From contig NZ_JAJNCY010000005.1 in the NCBI RefSeq assembly GCF_021026335.1, positions 62,001 to 126,000 on the forward strand: a DNA stretch of 64,000 nucleotides, given 5' to 3'. This document shows positions 1 to 9,677 of this stretch, piece by piece; positions within the stretch are counted from its first letter, which is position 1, and every line of letters starts with the position of its first letter. The translations under genes were made by a program, and so were the position numbers. This DNA is from Rhizobium sp. C1. Its GTDB lineage: Bacteria > Pseudomonadota > Alphaproteobacteria > Rhizobiales > Rhizobiaceae. The notes under the pieces were generated by a model. The model did not search any database, was not told where the DNA came from, and saw only the letters and a program-made list of their open reading frames with translations.

Positions 1-935
1 AATGGGAAATCCTCGATGGCGTCATGGTTCTGGAGGAGCGTGAAAACATCGCCCCCGGCTTCACCCAGAACCTGACGGCAACGCTGGAACCCGGCAACTA
101 CCAGATCACCTGCGGCCTGTTGTCGAACCCGCGCGGCACCCTGCATGTCACGGCGGCTGCCGCCGGAACGCAAACCACGGCCCAGCCCTCGATGAAGGCC
201 TTTATCGGCGCCATGGCCGAGTACAAGGTCTATCTCGCGGGCGAGACGGACGGCTTCGTCACCGCGACGAATGATCTGGCTGCTGCCATCAAGGCCGGCG
301 ATCTTGCCAAGGCCCGCGCGCTTTATGAGCCAGCGCGCATCGCCTATGCCCACCTGCTGCCGATTGCCGGCCAGATTTCCGATCTCGACAGCGCCATCGA
401 TGCCCGCGCCGATTATTTCGAGAAGAAGGAGCAGGATCCGGCTTTTGGCGGCCTGCATCGCATCGAATATGGGCTGTTTGCTGAAAACAGTCTCGAAGGA
501 CTGGCGCCTGTCGCCGACAAGCTCACCGCCAATGCCCAGACGCTTGCCGATCGCATCCACGATCTGCGCATCACGCCGGCGCAGATGATCAGCGGCGCGG
601 CGGCCGCGATGGATCGTTTTGCCTCCGCCGGCGCGGGGCTTGATGAAGACCGCTATGCCCATACCGATCTCGCCTCTTTCGACGCATCGCTTGCCGGCGT
701 GCAGAAGGTCACCGATCTGATTGCGCCCGTCGCCGCCAAGACCCATTCCGCCCTGATCGAACGGATCGGCGACGATCTTGTGGTGTTGCAGAAAACGCTC
801 GGCAAATATCACCGCGCCGATGGCTATGTTCCCTATTCAACCCTGACCGAAGACGACAAGTCCGACCTGAAGAAACAGGCCGCAGCACTTGCCGCCGATC
901 TTGGCAAGCTTCTTGAAACCTTGAGGTTAAGCTGA
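1..935 (+). CDS. efeO: EfeO-type iron uptake protein, 5' truncated by window edge
   Basis: The frame is open from base 3, so the gene starts outside the window; about 310 residues remain. The N-terminal part seen (WEILDGV then ENIAPGF) matches the end of the EfeO cupredoxin domain. The rest is an imelysin (peptidase M75-like) domain with the HxxE metal motif (HRIE near base 450). EfeO is the periplasmic component of the EfeUOB iron transporter; the upstream efeU is presumably just outside. The stop codon overlaps the efeB start (TGATG), showing translational coupling. Confidence 0.9.
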   Translation, partial: WEILDGVMVLEERENIAPGFTQNLTATLEPGNYQITCGLLSNPRGTLHVTAAAAGTQTTAQPSMKAFIGAMAEYKVYLAGETDGFVTATNDLAAAIKAGDLAKARALYEPARIAYAHLLPIAGQISDLDSAIDARADYFEKKEQDPAFGGLHRIEYGLFAENSLEGLAPVADKLTANAQTLADRIHDLRITPAQMISGAAAAMDRFASAGAGLDEDRYAHTDLASFDASLAGVQKVTDLIAPVAAKTHSALIERIGDDLVVLQKTLGKYHRADGYVPYSTLTEDDKSDLKKQAAALAADLGKLLETLRLS

Positions 936-2257
936 TGACCAGCCTGAAAGACACGATGGACAAGGACAGTCTCGTTTCGCCGGCACGCCGCCGCCTGCTG
1001 ATCGGCGCGAGCATGGGGGCTGCGGGCGTGATCGCCGGCGCAACCAGCGCTGCCGCCTCCGAAACCATGATCACGAGCGATGTCACCAATGCGCCGGAAA
1101 GCGACAAGCTGGACGAACGCCAGCCGTTTTACGGTCTGCATCAGTCCGGCATCGTTACGCCGCGCCCGGCAACGGGCCTTGCCGTCGCCTTCGACGTGCT
1201 GGCGCAGAACCGCGGCGATCTGGAGCGACTGTTCCGGACGCTGACCGAACGCGCCGCCTTTCTCACGAAGGGGGGGCCTGTTCCGCAGCTCGACCCCAAA
1301 TTCCCGCCGGCCGATTCCGGCATTCTCGGCCCGGTGGTCACGCCGGACAATCTGACGATCACCGTTTCCATCGGCGAAACGCTCTTTGACGACCGCTTCG
1401 GCCTGAAGAGCGCCAAGCCGAAGCGCCTTCAGAGGATGAAGGATTTTCCGAACGACGCCTTGCAGCATGAGCTTTGCCACGGCGACATCCTGATCCAGAT
1501 CTGCTCCAACACGCAGGATACCAATGTTCACGCCCTGCGCGACATCATCAAGAATACGCCGGATCTGATGATGGTGCGATGGAAGCAGGAAGGCAGTGTG
1601 CCCGTGCAGCCGCCGCATTCGGAAAAGGCGAAGGAAAGTGCACGCAACTTCCTTGGTTTCCGCGATGGCAGCGCCAATCCGAACTCCGCCGATCCTGCCC
1701 TCATGGACAGGATCGTCTGGGTGCAGCCGGAGAGCGACGAGCCCGCCTGGGCCGCCCATGGCAGCTATCAGGCCGTGCGCATCATCCGCAATTTCGTCGA
1801 GCGTTGGGACCGCACGCCCTTGCAGGAGCAACAGACGATCTTCGGCCGGCAGAAGGCCAGCGGCGCACCAATGGACGGCAAGGTCGAAACCGACGTGCCT
1901 GATTATGCCGCCGATCCGGACGGCAAGGTCACGCCGCTGACCTCGCATATCCGGCTTGCCAATCCACGCGACAAGGAGGCGGAGGCCCATCTCATCCTGC
2001 GCCGGCCGTTCAACTATTCCAACGGTGTCAACAAGGCGGGCCAGCTGGAGATGGGCCTGCTGTTCATCGCCTATCAGGCCGATCTCGAAAAGGGATTCAT
2101 TCACGTCCAGAACAGGCTGAATGGCGAGCCACTGGAAGAATATCTCAAGCCGATCGGTGGCGGTTATTTCTTCGCCCTGCCGGGCGTCAAGGATGAACAG
2201 GATTTCCTCGGGCGCGGTCTTCTTGAGGCAACCGGACCGGTGAATGTCCGTGGCTGA
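935..2257 (+). CDS. efeB: EfeB, Dyp-type heme peroxidase / deferrochelatase, Tat-exported
   Basis: 440 residues. The N-terminus has a twin-arginine signal (ARRRLLIGA at residues 18-26, then a hydrophobic Ala/Gly-rich stretch). The DyP hallmark GFRDGSANP lies around residue 240, and a conserved C-terminal NPRD segment and heme-region residues follow. The family oxidises ferrous iron and/or extracts iron from heme in the periplasm. The start overlaps the efeO stop by one base, and another imelysin gene follows 63 bases later, so this is an EfeOBM operon. Confidence 0.93.
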   Translation: MTSLKDTMDKDSLVSPARRRLLIGASMGAAGVIAGATSAAASETMITSDVTNAPESDKLDERQPFYGLHQSGIVTPRPATGLAVAFDVLAQNRGDLERLFRTLTERAAFLTKGGPVPQLDPKFPPADSGILGPVVTPDNLTITVSIGETLFDDRFGLKSAKPKRLQRMKDFPNDALQHELCHGDILIQICSNTQDTNVHALRDIIKNTPDLMMVRWKQEGSVPVQPPHSEKAKESARNFLGFRDGSANPNSADPALMDRIVWVQPESDEPAWAAHGSYQAVRIIRNFVERWDRTPLQEQQTIFGRQKASGAPMDGKVETDVPDYAADPDGKVTPLTSHIRLANPRDKEAEAHLILRRPFNYSNGVNKAGQLEMGLLFIAYQADLEKGFIHVQNRLNGEPLEEYLKPIGGGYFFALPGVKDEQDFLGRGLLEATGPVNVRG

Positions 2258-2320
2258 AGCAGATTCCGAAACGCCCCACTGTCTTCAACCCTCACGCTAT
2301 GCAAGCAAGGAACAAGCTTT

Positions 2321-3148
2321 ATGATACGTCGCACTTCGCTTCTGTCCGCAGTCTCCGCAGTGGTTCTCATGGCCGGCACGGGTTTCGCCCAGGCCAAGGT
2401 CGCCCCGGAAGACCTCGTCCAGCCGATCGCCGACTACAAGATCTATGTGGAGAAGAACCTCGATACGCTGGTCAAGGACACCAAGGTCTTTACCGATGCG
2501 GTCAAGGCCGGCGATCTGGAAAAGGCCAAAAAGCTCTACGCGCCGACGCGCGTGACCTATGAAAAGATCGAGCCGGTTGCCGAACTCTTCTCCGACCTCG
2601 ACGCCGCGATCGACTCCCGCGCCGACGACCACGAGCAGAAGGAAAAGTCGGCCGACTTTGTCGGTTTCCACCGCATAGAATACAGCCTGTTCCAGGAAAA
2701 CTCCGCCAAGGATCTCGGCCCGCTTGCCGACAAGCTCTATGCCGATGTCACCGAATTGCAGAAGCGCGTGAAAGGCCTGACCTTCCCGCCGGAAAAGGTT
2801 GTGGGGGGTGCTGCCGCGCTGATCGAGGAAGTGGCGGCCACCAAGATCACCGGCGAGGAAGATCGTTACAGCCATACGGATCTCTTCGATTTCCAGGGCA
2901 ATGTCGACGGTGCCAAGAAAATCGTCGACCTGCTGACGCCGCAGATCAAGAAGGAAGACCCGGCGCTTCTGAAGAAGATCGACGAGAATTTCGCGACCGT
3001 TGATGGCATCCTTGCCAAATACAAGACCAAGGACGGTTTCGAGACCTATGACAAACTGACGGATGGCGACCGCAAGGCCCTTGCGGGACCGATCACCACG
3101 CTGGCCGAAGACCTCTCCAAGCTTCGTGGCACCCTGGGGCTGAACTGA
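2321..3148 (+). CDS. efeM: EfeM-type periplasmic imelysin-domain protein
   Basis: 275 residues. It has a Sec signal peptide (RRTSLLSA to the likely cleavage after FAQA, residue ~25) and then a single imelysin domain with the HxxE motif ([10 protein letters not shown] around residue 125). It lacks the cupredoxin domain of EfeO, which is the EfeM architecture. Sequence similarity to the imelysin part of the preceding efeO is obvious by eye (for example HRIEYxLFxENS and EDRYxHTDLxxF), so the two are paralogous. It is the last gene before a strong terminator. Confidence 0.88.
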   Translation: MIRRTSLLSAVSAVVLMAGTGFAQAKVAPEDLVQPIADYKIYVEKNLDTLVKDTKVFTDAVKAGDLEKAKKLYAPTRVTYEKIEPVAELFSDLDAAIDSRADDHEQKEKSADFVGFHRIEYSLFQENSAKDLGPLADKLYADVTELQKRVKGLTFPPEKVVGGAAALIEEVAATKITGEEDRYSHTDLFDFQGNVDGAKKIVDLLTPQIKKEDPALLKKIDENFATVDGILAKYKTKDGFETYDKLTDGDRKALAGPITTLAEDLSKLRGTLGLN

Positions 3149-3169
3149 TCGGCATCTGAGTGAAATGCG

Positions 3170-3213
3170 CCGGGGCTCGACATCGCAGGACGGTCTCGAG
3201 CCCCGGATTTTTT
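3170..3213 (+). terminator. Rho-independent terminator after efeM
   Basis: A perfect 11-bp stem: CCGGGGCTCGA at 3170-3180 pairs with TCGAGCCCCGG at 3196-3206. It is followed by A and six T. It lies 21 bases after the efeM stop and closes the iron operon. Confidence 0.9.
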
Positions 3214-3509
3214 GAAGATGCGTCGCACCCGTCGGCGCGCCGAATTCGTACATTCGGAACGGGCCGTTCAGAATTTCGGTTACACTCAGCTGTTCTGATC
3301 TCAATGAGAGACCAAGCCAGCGCGGAGCTTCTATCGAGGCAATCATTTCCGCGACGCAGTGCGCACAAAGGGTTGAAACACCACGCATGACGGACACCGG
3401 TACGTGGGGGGAGGGGCAAAACCGAAACGCCGTTCTCGTCGCTCACTCTCACCCGCGCCGCAAGCCAAGGGCCGAAGTGAAACCTGCCGCACAAACATTC
3501 GCGTACAGA
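3214..3509. other. Gene-free stretch between the iron operon and the GMC oxidoreductase
   Basis: With the terminator this makes a 361-base gap. Several short open frames cross it on both strands, but none has a convincing ribosome binding site or a recognisable product. I see no repeat or clear regulatory signal. Confidence 0.5.
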
Positions 3510-5120
3510 TCAAGCTTTCGCGTCGTTGAGAATCATGTCCGCGGCATAGAGACCGGCCGCCATGGTGGGAGCATTTGTGTTCCCGGATGGAATTTCGGGG
3601 AAAATCGAGCAATCGACAACGCGAAGGCCGGAAACGCCGCGGACTCTCAGTCGAGGGTCTAGAACAGCCTGTGGTTCAGCGCCCATCGCAGCCGTGCCGA
3701 CAGCATGATATCCGGACTGTCCGAGACCACGGGTCATGTCCAGAATCTCATCATCGCTATGGGCCTGGCTGGTCAGACTGGTTTCTCCTGTGACAAAGGT
3801 CTGGAAAACGCTCTGGCTCATGATCTTTCGGATCATGCGGGTGCCAGCGATCGTGCCGGCGCGGTCTTCTTCGTGGTCAAGCCAGTTCGGCTCGACGACA
3901 AGTGCTGCGCTCGGGTCGCTCGACCTCACCAACACACTGCCCTGGCTTTTTGGGCGCAAATAGTAGGAATAGAGCTGCATTCCCGGCTCCGTTTCGAAGC
4001 CGATCCCTTTGGGGCCCAGAATGTAGGAATAGGGATTGTACATGATCTGCGTGTCGGCGCGCGGGGCGTTTGGCAGTGCCTTTACAAAGGCGATCGCTTC
4101 CGCCGCTCCTATGGACAGGGGTCCCTTGCCGGTTGCAAAATATCTGCAGGCATTGGCGAGGAGACGCCAGCCGCCGAAGTCCCGGTTCTGACTGTCCTGC
4201 CAATGCCGGAGCCGGAAATTGATCGGCAGCGTCAGATGCTCACGCATCTTCCGGCCAACATTGGGGCTGTGGACGCGGATCGCAATCCCGGCTGCCTTCA
4301 GCACGTCTGCGTCGCCGATGCCGGACAATTGCAGGATACGCGGGCTGGCCAATGCGCCCGCGCAAAGAATGACTTCCCGCCCGGCCGAATAGGTGACTTT
4401 CCCGCCGTTCGAAATGCCTGACACGCCAGTGACCTTGTTGCCGGTCAACTCCACGGTATCGACACGCATGCCCGTCACGATCGTGAGATTGGTCCGCTTC
4501 CTTGCGGGATCGAGAAAGGCGCGGGCGGCGCTTACGCGTTTGCCACTGCGGTCGATATTCCACTGGGCGTAGCCCACACCCTCCAGCGTCGGCCCGTTCT
4601 GATCGTTCTTGACATGCAGCCCTATTGCGCGCCCCGCTTGGACGAAGGCATCCGCAAGCCGCGTCGGATTGGGGTTCGTGTTGATCTCGACCGGCCCGCC
4701 CGCACCGCGAAACTCGTTTGAGCCCAGCTGATGGTCCTCGAGCTGACGTAAATAGGGCAGCTGCGTCTGCCAGTTCCAGCCTTCGAGCCCCATCTGATCA
4801 AGAGTTTCATAGTCCTCGCGGCCAGCGCGGATCCAAACCATTCCGTTGATAGCGCTCGAACCGCCGATCATCTTGCCGCGGATCCAGGTCTTGTCCGGCC
4901 CCCACGGATCTTTTTCGACCGGATAGAAATAGGCGTGTTTCGGATCGGAGATGAGCTTGCCGTAGCCCTTGGGTAGCAGGCTGAGCCAACCGGCCTGGCC
5001 GCCTTCTTCCAGCAACAGGACCGTGTATTTGCCGCTTTCGCTGAGTTTGGCGGCCAGCGTCGACCCGGCGCTCCCCGATCCAACGACGATGAAGTCAAAC
5101 TTTGATGCGGCTGCGGACAT
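3510..5120 (-). CDS. GMC-family FAD-dependent oxidoreductase (choline dehydrogenase-like)
   Basis: 536 residues. The N-terminus carries the FAD dinucleotide fold (VVGSGSAGSTLAAKLSE, then the acidic LLLEEGG end). GMC signature regions follow: GKMIGGSSAINGM near residue 85 and, at the C-terminus, SGYHAVGTAAMG with the catalytic His and SGNTNAPTMAAG with the Asn partner. The family oxidises alcohols or polyols; the substrate cannot be read from sequence. I chose the ATG at 5120 because GGAGAG precedes it closely; upstream ATGs at 5132 and 5159 would put the candidate operator inside the coding region. It is transcribed divergently from a TetR gene, the likely regulator. Confidence 0.85.
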   Translation of the reverse strand: MSAAASKFDFIVVGSGSAGSTLAAKLSESGKYTVLLLEEGGQAGWLSLLPKGYGKLISDPKHAYFYPVEKDPWGPDKTWIRGKMIGGSSAINGMVWIRAGREDYETLDQMGLEGWNWQTQLPYLRQLEDHQLGSNEFRGAGGPVEINTNPNPTRLADAFVQAGRAIGLHVKNDQNGPTLEGVGYAQWNIDRSGKRVSAARAFLDPARKRTNLTIVTGMRVDTVELTGNKVTGVSGISNGGKVTYSAGREVILCAGALASPRILQLSGIGDADVLKAAGIAIRVHSPNVGRKMREHLTLPINFRLRHWQDSQNRDFGGWRLLANACRYFATGKGPLSIGAAEAIAFVKALPNAPRADTQIMYNPYSYILGPKGIGFETEPGMQLYSYYLRPKSQGSVLVRSSDPSAALVVEPNWLDHEEDRAGTIAGTRMIRKIMSQSVFQTFVTGETSLTSQAHSDDEILDMTRGLGQSGYHAVGTAAMGAEPQAVLDPRLRVRGVSGLRVVDCSIFPEIPSGNTNAPTMAAGLYAADMILNDAKA

Positions 5121-5134
5121 CACACTCTCCATTT

Positions 5135-5163
5135 TAGAATTTATTTCTAGATAAACCATCTAG
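5135..5163. promoter_or_regulatory. Overlapping inverted repeats, candidate TetR operator
   Basis: Two perfect inverted repeats overlap: TAGAA-5-TTCTA (5135-5149) and CTAGAT-5-ATCTAG (5147-5163). They sit between the divergent GMC oxidoreductase and TetR genes, where a shared operator is expected. Binding by this TetR protein is inferred. Confidence 0.5.
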
Positions 5164-5206
5164 TTTTTGTTGTCCACTGTTTCAGCACCGGCAAGCTTTG
5201 CTCGCG

Positions 5207-5851
5207 ATGGGCTTGCGTGTAGAGCTTAGGGAAACTGGAATTGGCATCAGCGTGAACGAGCTTCGAACACCAAGGCAGAGCCGCGGCGTGAGCCGAAGGG
5301 ACAGAATACTCGACGCAGCGGCGGAACTCATTTGTTCTGCCGGCCCTGATGCCGTGAGCATGCAGTCGGTTGCGCAAAAGGCAGGCGCATCGACGGGGTC
5401 CATGTATCACTTCTTCGCGGATCGCGACCAGTTGCTGCTGGGTCTTGCCGTTCGCCATACTGATGCCCTGTCGAAGCTGCTTCGAACGACCTTTTCGGCA
5501 AAGGATGCTTACTGGCAGGGTTTGTCGGCCGGCGGTGTGATCGAGACGCTGTTCGGCCGCTTCATCGCCTACTACGCCATCCGCCGGGATGCCTTGGCGA
5601 CAATCAAACTCGCTCAGCGGGAGCGCGTGGAACAATTCGAGCATCTGGTAGACCGGGTCATGCGCCTTCGCCTGGGCAACGAGCGGGGACCACAAGCCGC
5701 CAAGGTGCTGTTTGCGATCTCGACCGGTACGCTACATTTCATGCACGATGCGAGCGGCGAAGATATCGAAAGGATTTGCGCAGGTCTTCCCGATGTCTTG
5801 ACGGCCTACCTGATCTCCCTGGAAGCAGGCCAAACCAGCCGAGCGGGCTGA
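5207..5851 (+). CDS. TetR/AcrR-family transcriptional regulator
   Basis: About 214 residues. The N-terminal helix-turn-helix region is typical (RRDRILDAAAELI, then MQSVAQKAGASTGSMYHFF and a following DRDQLL). The C-terminal ligand domain is divergent, as usual. The start is uncertain: TTG 5198, ATG 5207 and GTG 5252 are in frame and none has a strong ribosome binding site; the DNA-binding domain begins only around base 5290. It probably controls itself and the divergent GMC oxidoreductase. Confidence 0.8.
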   Translation: MGLRVELRETGIGISVNELRTPRQSRGVSRRDRILDAAAELICSAGPDAVSMQSVAQKAGASTGSMYHFFADRDQLLLGLAVRHTDALSKLLRTTFSAKDAYWQGLSAGGVIETLFGRFIAYYAIRRDALATIKLAQRERVEQFEHLVDRVMRLRLGNERGPQAAKVLFAISTGTLHFMHDASGEDIERICAGLPDVLTAYLISLEAGQTSRAG

Positions 5852-6022
5852 AATGACCTTTCTTCAAATGCTATTCGAACGGGGAGCAATGGAGATCTGG
5901 TTCGTCTTAGCGGCGCCCAGCGTGGCTGCAACAATTTCACCGTCGCACCTGGGCTAGCGCGTCCACCACACTTCAAAAGTCGCACTTCTGTATAGCGCGT
6001 ACCCCCACGTACAACAATCAGT

Positions 6023-6592
6023 TCAATAAGATATGTTATGGAACCCGAATATGTGCGTGATTAAAGCTTCGGCCAATTGTTTCAAAAAATAGATGGCCGT
6101 GCCGATCAGCGGGCCCTCTAGGGTTCCTGCACCACCAACGATCACGATGAAGAGAATGCGGATCTGCCAGTCGAGATCGAAGGCTCCGGCAGGTTCGACA
6201 TAGAGGACCGAGGTGTAATAGATCACGCCGGCCACCCCGCAGATGACGGCAGAGGTGACGAAGGCGATGATCCGCGAACGGCCCGGCGCGATGCCGACAC
6301 TGGCCGCCGCCGTCTCGTTGTCACGGATCGCCATCAGCCCCAGGCCGAACCGGGTCCGCAGCAGTCCGAAGATGCCGAATTGCGTCACGAGGACGAGCGC
6401 GAGCGCCGCCCAGAAGACTGCATCCCCGAAGGTCGCGGGATCGATATCCGGCGCGTTGAGCACCATGCCTTGTGCCGATACGTCTCGATCAGATATTCGG
6501 AGCGACGGGCCAAGACCGACATCGAGCCTTCCGTCAGAAGTGTCGGCGGCTCTGACGACAATGCACCCGCCGAGACGATCAATTTCAGGCAT
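6023..6592 (-). pseudogene. Fragment of a branched-chain amino acid ABC permease (LivM-type)
   Basis: The readable part contains LivM family landmarks in order: QGM near the start, SRFGLAL-like TRFGLGLMAIRDNE, a Gly/Ala-rich membrane segment, and VGGAGTLEGPLIGT near the end. A complete LivM has about 330-420 residues. Here the N-terminal membrane helices are missing and the frame stops (FHNISY) before the usual C-terminal helix and APRGLWG-like tail. No other liv genes lie nearby. It is read as a decayed remnant directly behind the alcohol dehydrogenase gene. Confidence 0.7.
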
Positions 6593-6607
6593 GCAGCCCG
6601 GACAACA

Positions 6608-7732
6608 TCAGAACACCACGACCTGGCGGATTGCCTCACCGGTCGCGAGGCGTTCGAAACCTTCATTGATCTCGTCGAGCGTGATCCGGTGCGTCATCAG
6701 CTTCTCGATCGGCAGCTTGCCGGCCTGCATCATGGCGGCGAAGCGCGGGATGTCGCGCACGGGCACACATGAGCCGACATAGGAGCCTTTGAGCGTCTGT
6801 TCGCCGACCGTGAGAGAGACAGCGGGAATGGTGAACTCGGCCTTCGGATTGGGCAGCCCCCCGGTGACGGTCGTGCCGCCGCGCCGGGTGATCTCGTAGG
6901 CGAATTTCAGCGCGGGCGCTGCGCCTGCCAGCTCCACGGCGAGATCCACACCGCCGCTTGTCAGTGCCTTGACCTCAGCGACAGCACTCTCTTTCGTCGG
7001 ATCGATGGCATGCGTGGCGCCGAGCTCCAGCGCCAGCGCCCGCTTGTGTTCGGCCATGTCGACCGCCACGATCGTCTCGGCGCCTGCCGCGACCGCACCC
7101 AGAAGTCCGGCAAGCCCCACGCCTCCGAGGCCGACGATGGCACAGCTCTGCCCCATCTTCAGCTCACCCGAGTTCAGCACCGCGCCGACGCCCGTGAGCA
7201 CCGCGCAGCCGAGCAGGGCAGCACGATCCAGCGGCACCGACTTGTCGATCTTGATACAGGAATTTTCCGACATGACCGCATGGGTCGAAAATGCGGAGAC
7301 ACCGAGATGGTGGTTCAGCGCCTCACCCTTGTAGCGCAGCCGCCGCTCGCCGCCGAGCAGCGTGCCCTTGCCTGCCGCCACGGCGCCGGGTTCGCACAGC
7401 GCCGGCCGGCCGGAAGCACATGGCACGCAATGGCCACAGGAGGGCACGAAGACGAGAACGACATGGTCTCCCGGCTCGAAACGCGTGACGCCCGGCCCCA
7501 CCGCCTCGATGATACCCGAGGCTTCATGGCCGAGCGCGACCGGCATGTCACGCGGCCGGTCGCCGTTGATCACAGAAAGGTCGGAGTGACAAAGGCCGGC
7601 CGCCGCCATCTTCACCAGCACCTCGCCGAAGCCCGGCTCCTCCAAGTCCGCCTCGACGATCTCGAGCGGCCTCGTGTCCTGATAGGGACGTGCCGTCCCC
7701 ATCGTTCTCAACAGCGCGATTCTGGCTTTCAT
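6608..7732 (-). CDS. Zinc-dependent alcohol dehydrogenase (MDR superfamily)
   Basis: 374 residues. Catalytic zinc ligands lie in LCHSDLS and GHEASG. The structural zinc site C-x2-C-x2-C-x7-C (CGHCVPC...LC) is complete, and the nucleotide-binding turn GLGGVGLAGL is present. It resembles the class III / NAD-linked long-chain alcohol dehydrogenases. The start at 7732 is preferred over 7759 because GGGAAGAG lies just upstream of it. It is the last intact gene of the long minus-strand run, 28 bases after the symporter gene, so it may oxidise an alcohol released from the imported substrate. Confidence 0.88.
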   Translation of the reverse strand: MKARIALLRTMGTARPYQDTRPLEIVEADLEEPGFGEVLVKMAAAGLCHSDLSVINGDRPRDMPVALGHEASGIIEAVGPGVTRFEPGDHVVLVFVPSCGHCVPCASGRPALCEPGAVAAGKGTLLGGERRLRYKGEALNHHLGVSAFSTHAVMSENSCIKIDKSVPLDRAALLGCAVLTGVGAVLNSGELKMGQSCAIVGLGGVGLAGLLGAVAAGAETIVAVDMAEHKRALALELGATHAIDPTKESAVAEVKALTSGGVDLAVELAGAAPALKFAYEITRRGGTTVTGGLPNPKAEFTIPAVSLTVGEQTLKGSYVGSCVPVRDIPRFAAMMQAGKLPIEKLMTHRITLDEINEGFERLATGEAIRQVVVF

Positions 7733-7760
7733 CTCACTCTTCCCTTGATTGTCCTGCATT

Positions 7761-9677
7761 CTAACGATGGCCGAAAGCGAGCGCAGTCACGACGACCAGG
7801 CTCACTGCAACGGCAATGACAATGATGGCGGCGCGGCGGCGGCGCATTTCGGCTTCCGCTTGCCCTCCTCGCAGGCGCGGCCTTGGCACATAGGCCGGGA
7901 CATGAACCAGAGAGGGGCTCGCCAGCTCCATCTTGTAGGCGAGAAACCACACCAATCCCAGACCCGCGACCCACATGGCCAGCGACCAGCCCCAGAGCGA
8001 GGGCATGCCGAGCACCCAGTGGCCATCCGTGCCCAGAAAGGCGTAATTGCCGAAGACGAGGCCCGGGCCAATGGCGAGGAAAACCCAGGCCAGCGTCGCC
8101 GACCATGCTGTCGACCGGAGAGCCCTCACGCGCGCACTTCCTGCAAGCTGGGTGAACAGAAAGCGGCGCGCCTCATCCCCTTCCTCACCAAATCCGCGCT
8201 TCTGCGTGAAGGCCGAGATCAGCAGGGTCACCGCGATATTGGCGGCCATCCCCCAAGCCGCAGAATGAATGGTCCAGGGATTGCGGCCCCACGGCAAATC
8301 GAGCCCGAAGAAGGAGAGGACCGAAATCCCGAAAGGCTCCGTCAGCAGCACACCGGCAATGCCGAAGCCGACGCCTGTCACGGCAGCCGGCCGGGTGATC
8401 CAGCGCAGCCACGTCATCCCCAGCAGCGGCGTAGAGAGCTGGAAGGCAAGTGGCAGGGCAAGGGAGGCCAGCAGCGTCAGCGCGACAGGTGTCAGCAGCT
8501 GCATCAAGACGCTGCCAAGCACAAGAAACCCGATTACGACGCGCGTGAGCGTCACGGTATCGCGCCGGGACAGGCTCGAATGGAAAAACGGCTTATAGAG
8601 ATGGCGCACCAGCGTCTCGCCGGCCGCAAGAAGGGCGACTGCCGCCATGACCTGTACGCCCGCGACAAGCCCAATGAAGATCCAGGCCGCAAACCAGGGC
8701 GAGACGCCGGCCAGTAATCCGGGCAGAGTGCGCGCGGGATCGACCAGCGCGCCGGCACCGACGAGCGCAACACAGAAAACCACGAGAGCACCGGCAACGC
8801 CTGCCACGACCCAGGTCTGCCCTGCCGCAAAGCCACGCGGGCTCGATGTCGAAAGCACCACCTTCATGATCATCGGGCTAGCCTGCAGGCCCATCAGCGC
8901 CATGGCGAAGGAGAGGCTGGCGAGCGCTGTTCCCTCATGGCCCGCCGCCGCCTCCTTGCCGAGGCCGGCAGTGAATTGCACGACGCCTGCCACAATGAAG
9001 CGCGTCGCCGTTGCAGGGTCCTCGGCCAGCTTGGCAAGCCCGGCATTCAACGCAGCAAATCCGCCCGCGGCAATCAGCGCGAAGCCGGCCAGCACAACAA
9101 TCGAGGCCCCAGCCATCACCGACTGGATCGCACCGAGAAAGGCCGCTGCGCGCATGCCGCCGATGACGACATAGGCAAAGAGAATGAGACCGAGCAGCAC
9201 GGACGCCATTTCCATCGAAACCAGGCCGCCGCCCAGTTCTGCGGCGAGCCGCGACAGCGCATGAAGCTGCAGACCAGCGAAGGCCACGGCAAAGAGCACG
9301 GCGACAACGGCCGAAAAGGCGGTCAGGAATTCCGAGCCCCAATAGGCACGCAGCAATTCGGTGAGCGAAGAAACACTGAGCCGCTGGCCGAGCAGCCAGA
9401 CGCGCTTGAAGAAGACGACGCCCGGCAGCGCCAGCGCCACGCCGGCCTGAAGGCTGGCCGCAAGACCAAAGCCATGACGGGCGATTTCATCCGTTCCTGC
9501 CAAAATGGCCCAGCCGGACAGGCTCGCACCGGCGATGACCAGCGCGGAAATCCAAGGTGACAGCCCATGCGCAGCGGAAAAGAAGGTCTGGTAATCGCCA
9601 TTCGCCTGCGCGCTGAGGCGCGCCCAGTAGAGAACGGCGACGGCATAGACGAGCGCGAAAAGCGAAAGCCACATCAT
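7761..9677 (-). CDS. Sodium:solute symporter (SSS family), long form
   Basis: 638 residues and many hydrophobic segments. The SSS hallmark is VVIGGMRAAAFLGAIQSVM in the first third; RRDTVTLTRVV and a later LLTPVALTLLA stretch also match the family fold. The C-terminus adds two extra membrane helices and a basic tail (MRRRRAA then a last helix). The start ATG 9677 overlaps the preceding gene stop (ATGA) and has GGAGGA just upstream, so the longer frame reaching 9995 is spurious. Tight coupling with the small membrane protein suggests the two form one transport unit. The substrate is not recognisable. Confidence 0.85.
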   Translation of the reverse strand: MMWLSLFALVYAVAVLYWARLSAQANGDYQTFFSAAHGLSPWISALVIAGASLSGWAILAGTDEIARHGFGLAASLQAGVALALPGVVFFKRVWLLGQRLSVSSLTELLRAYWGSEFLTAFSAVVAVLFAVAFAGLQLHALSRLAAELGGGLVSMEMASVLLGLILFAYVVIGGMRAAAFLGAIQSVMAGASIVVLAGFALIAAGGFAALNAGLAKLAEDPATATRFIVAGVVQFTAGLGKEAAAGHEGTALASLSFAMALMGLQASPMIMKVVLSTSSPRGFAAGQTWVVAGVAGALVVFCVALVGAGALVDPARTLPGLLAGVSPWFAAWIFIGLVAGVQVMAAVALLAAGETLVRHLYKPFFHSSLSRRDTVTLTRVVIGFLVLGSVLMQLLTPVALTLLASLALPLAFQLSTPLLGMTWLRWITRPAAVTGVGFGIAGVLLTEPFGISVLSFFGLDLPWGRNPWTIHSAAWGMAANIAVTLLISAFTQKRGFGEEGDEARRFLFTQLAGSARVRALRSTAWSATLAWVFLAIGPGLVFGNYAFLGTDGHWVLGMPSLWGWSLAMWVAGLGLVWFLAYKMELASPSLVHVPAYVPRPRLRGGQAEAEMRRRRAAIIVIAVAVSLVVVTALAFGHR

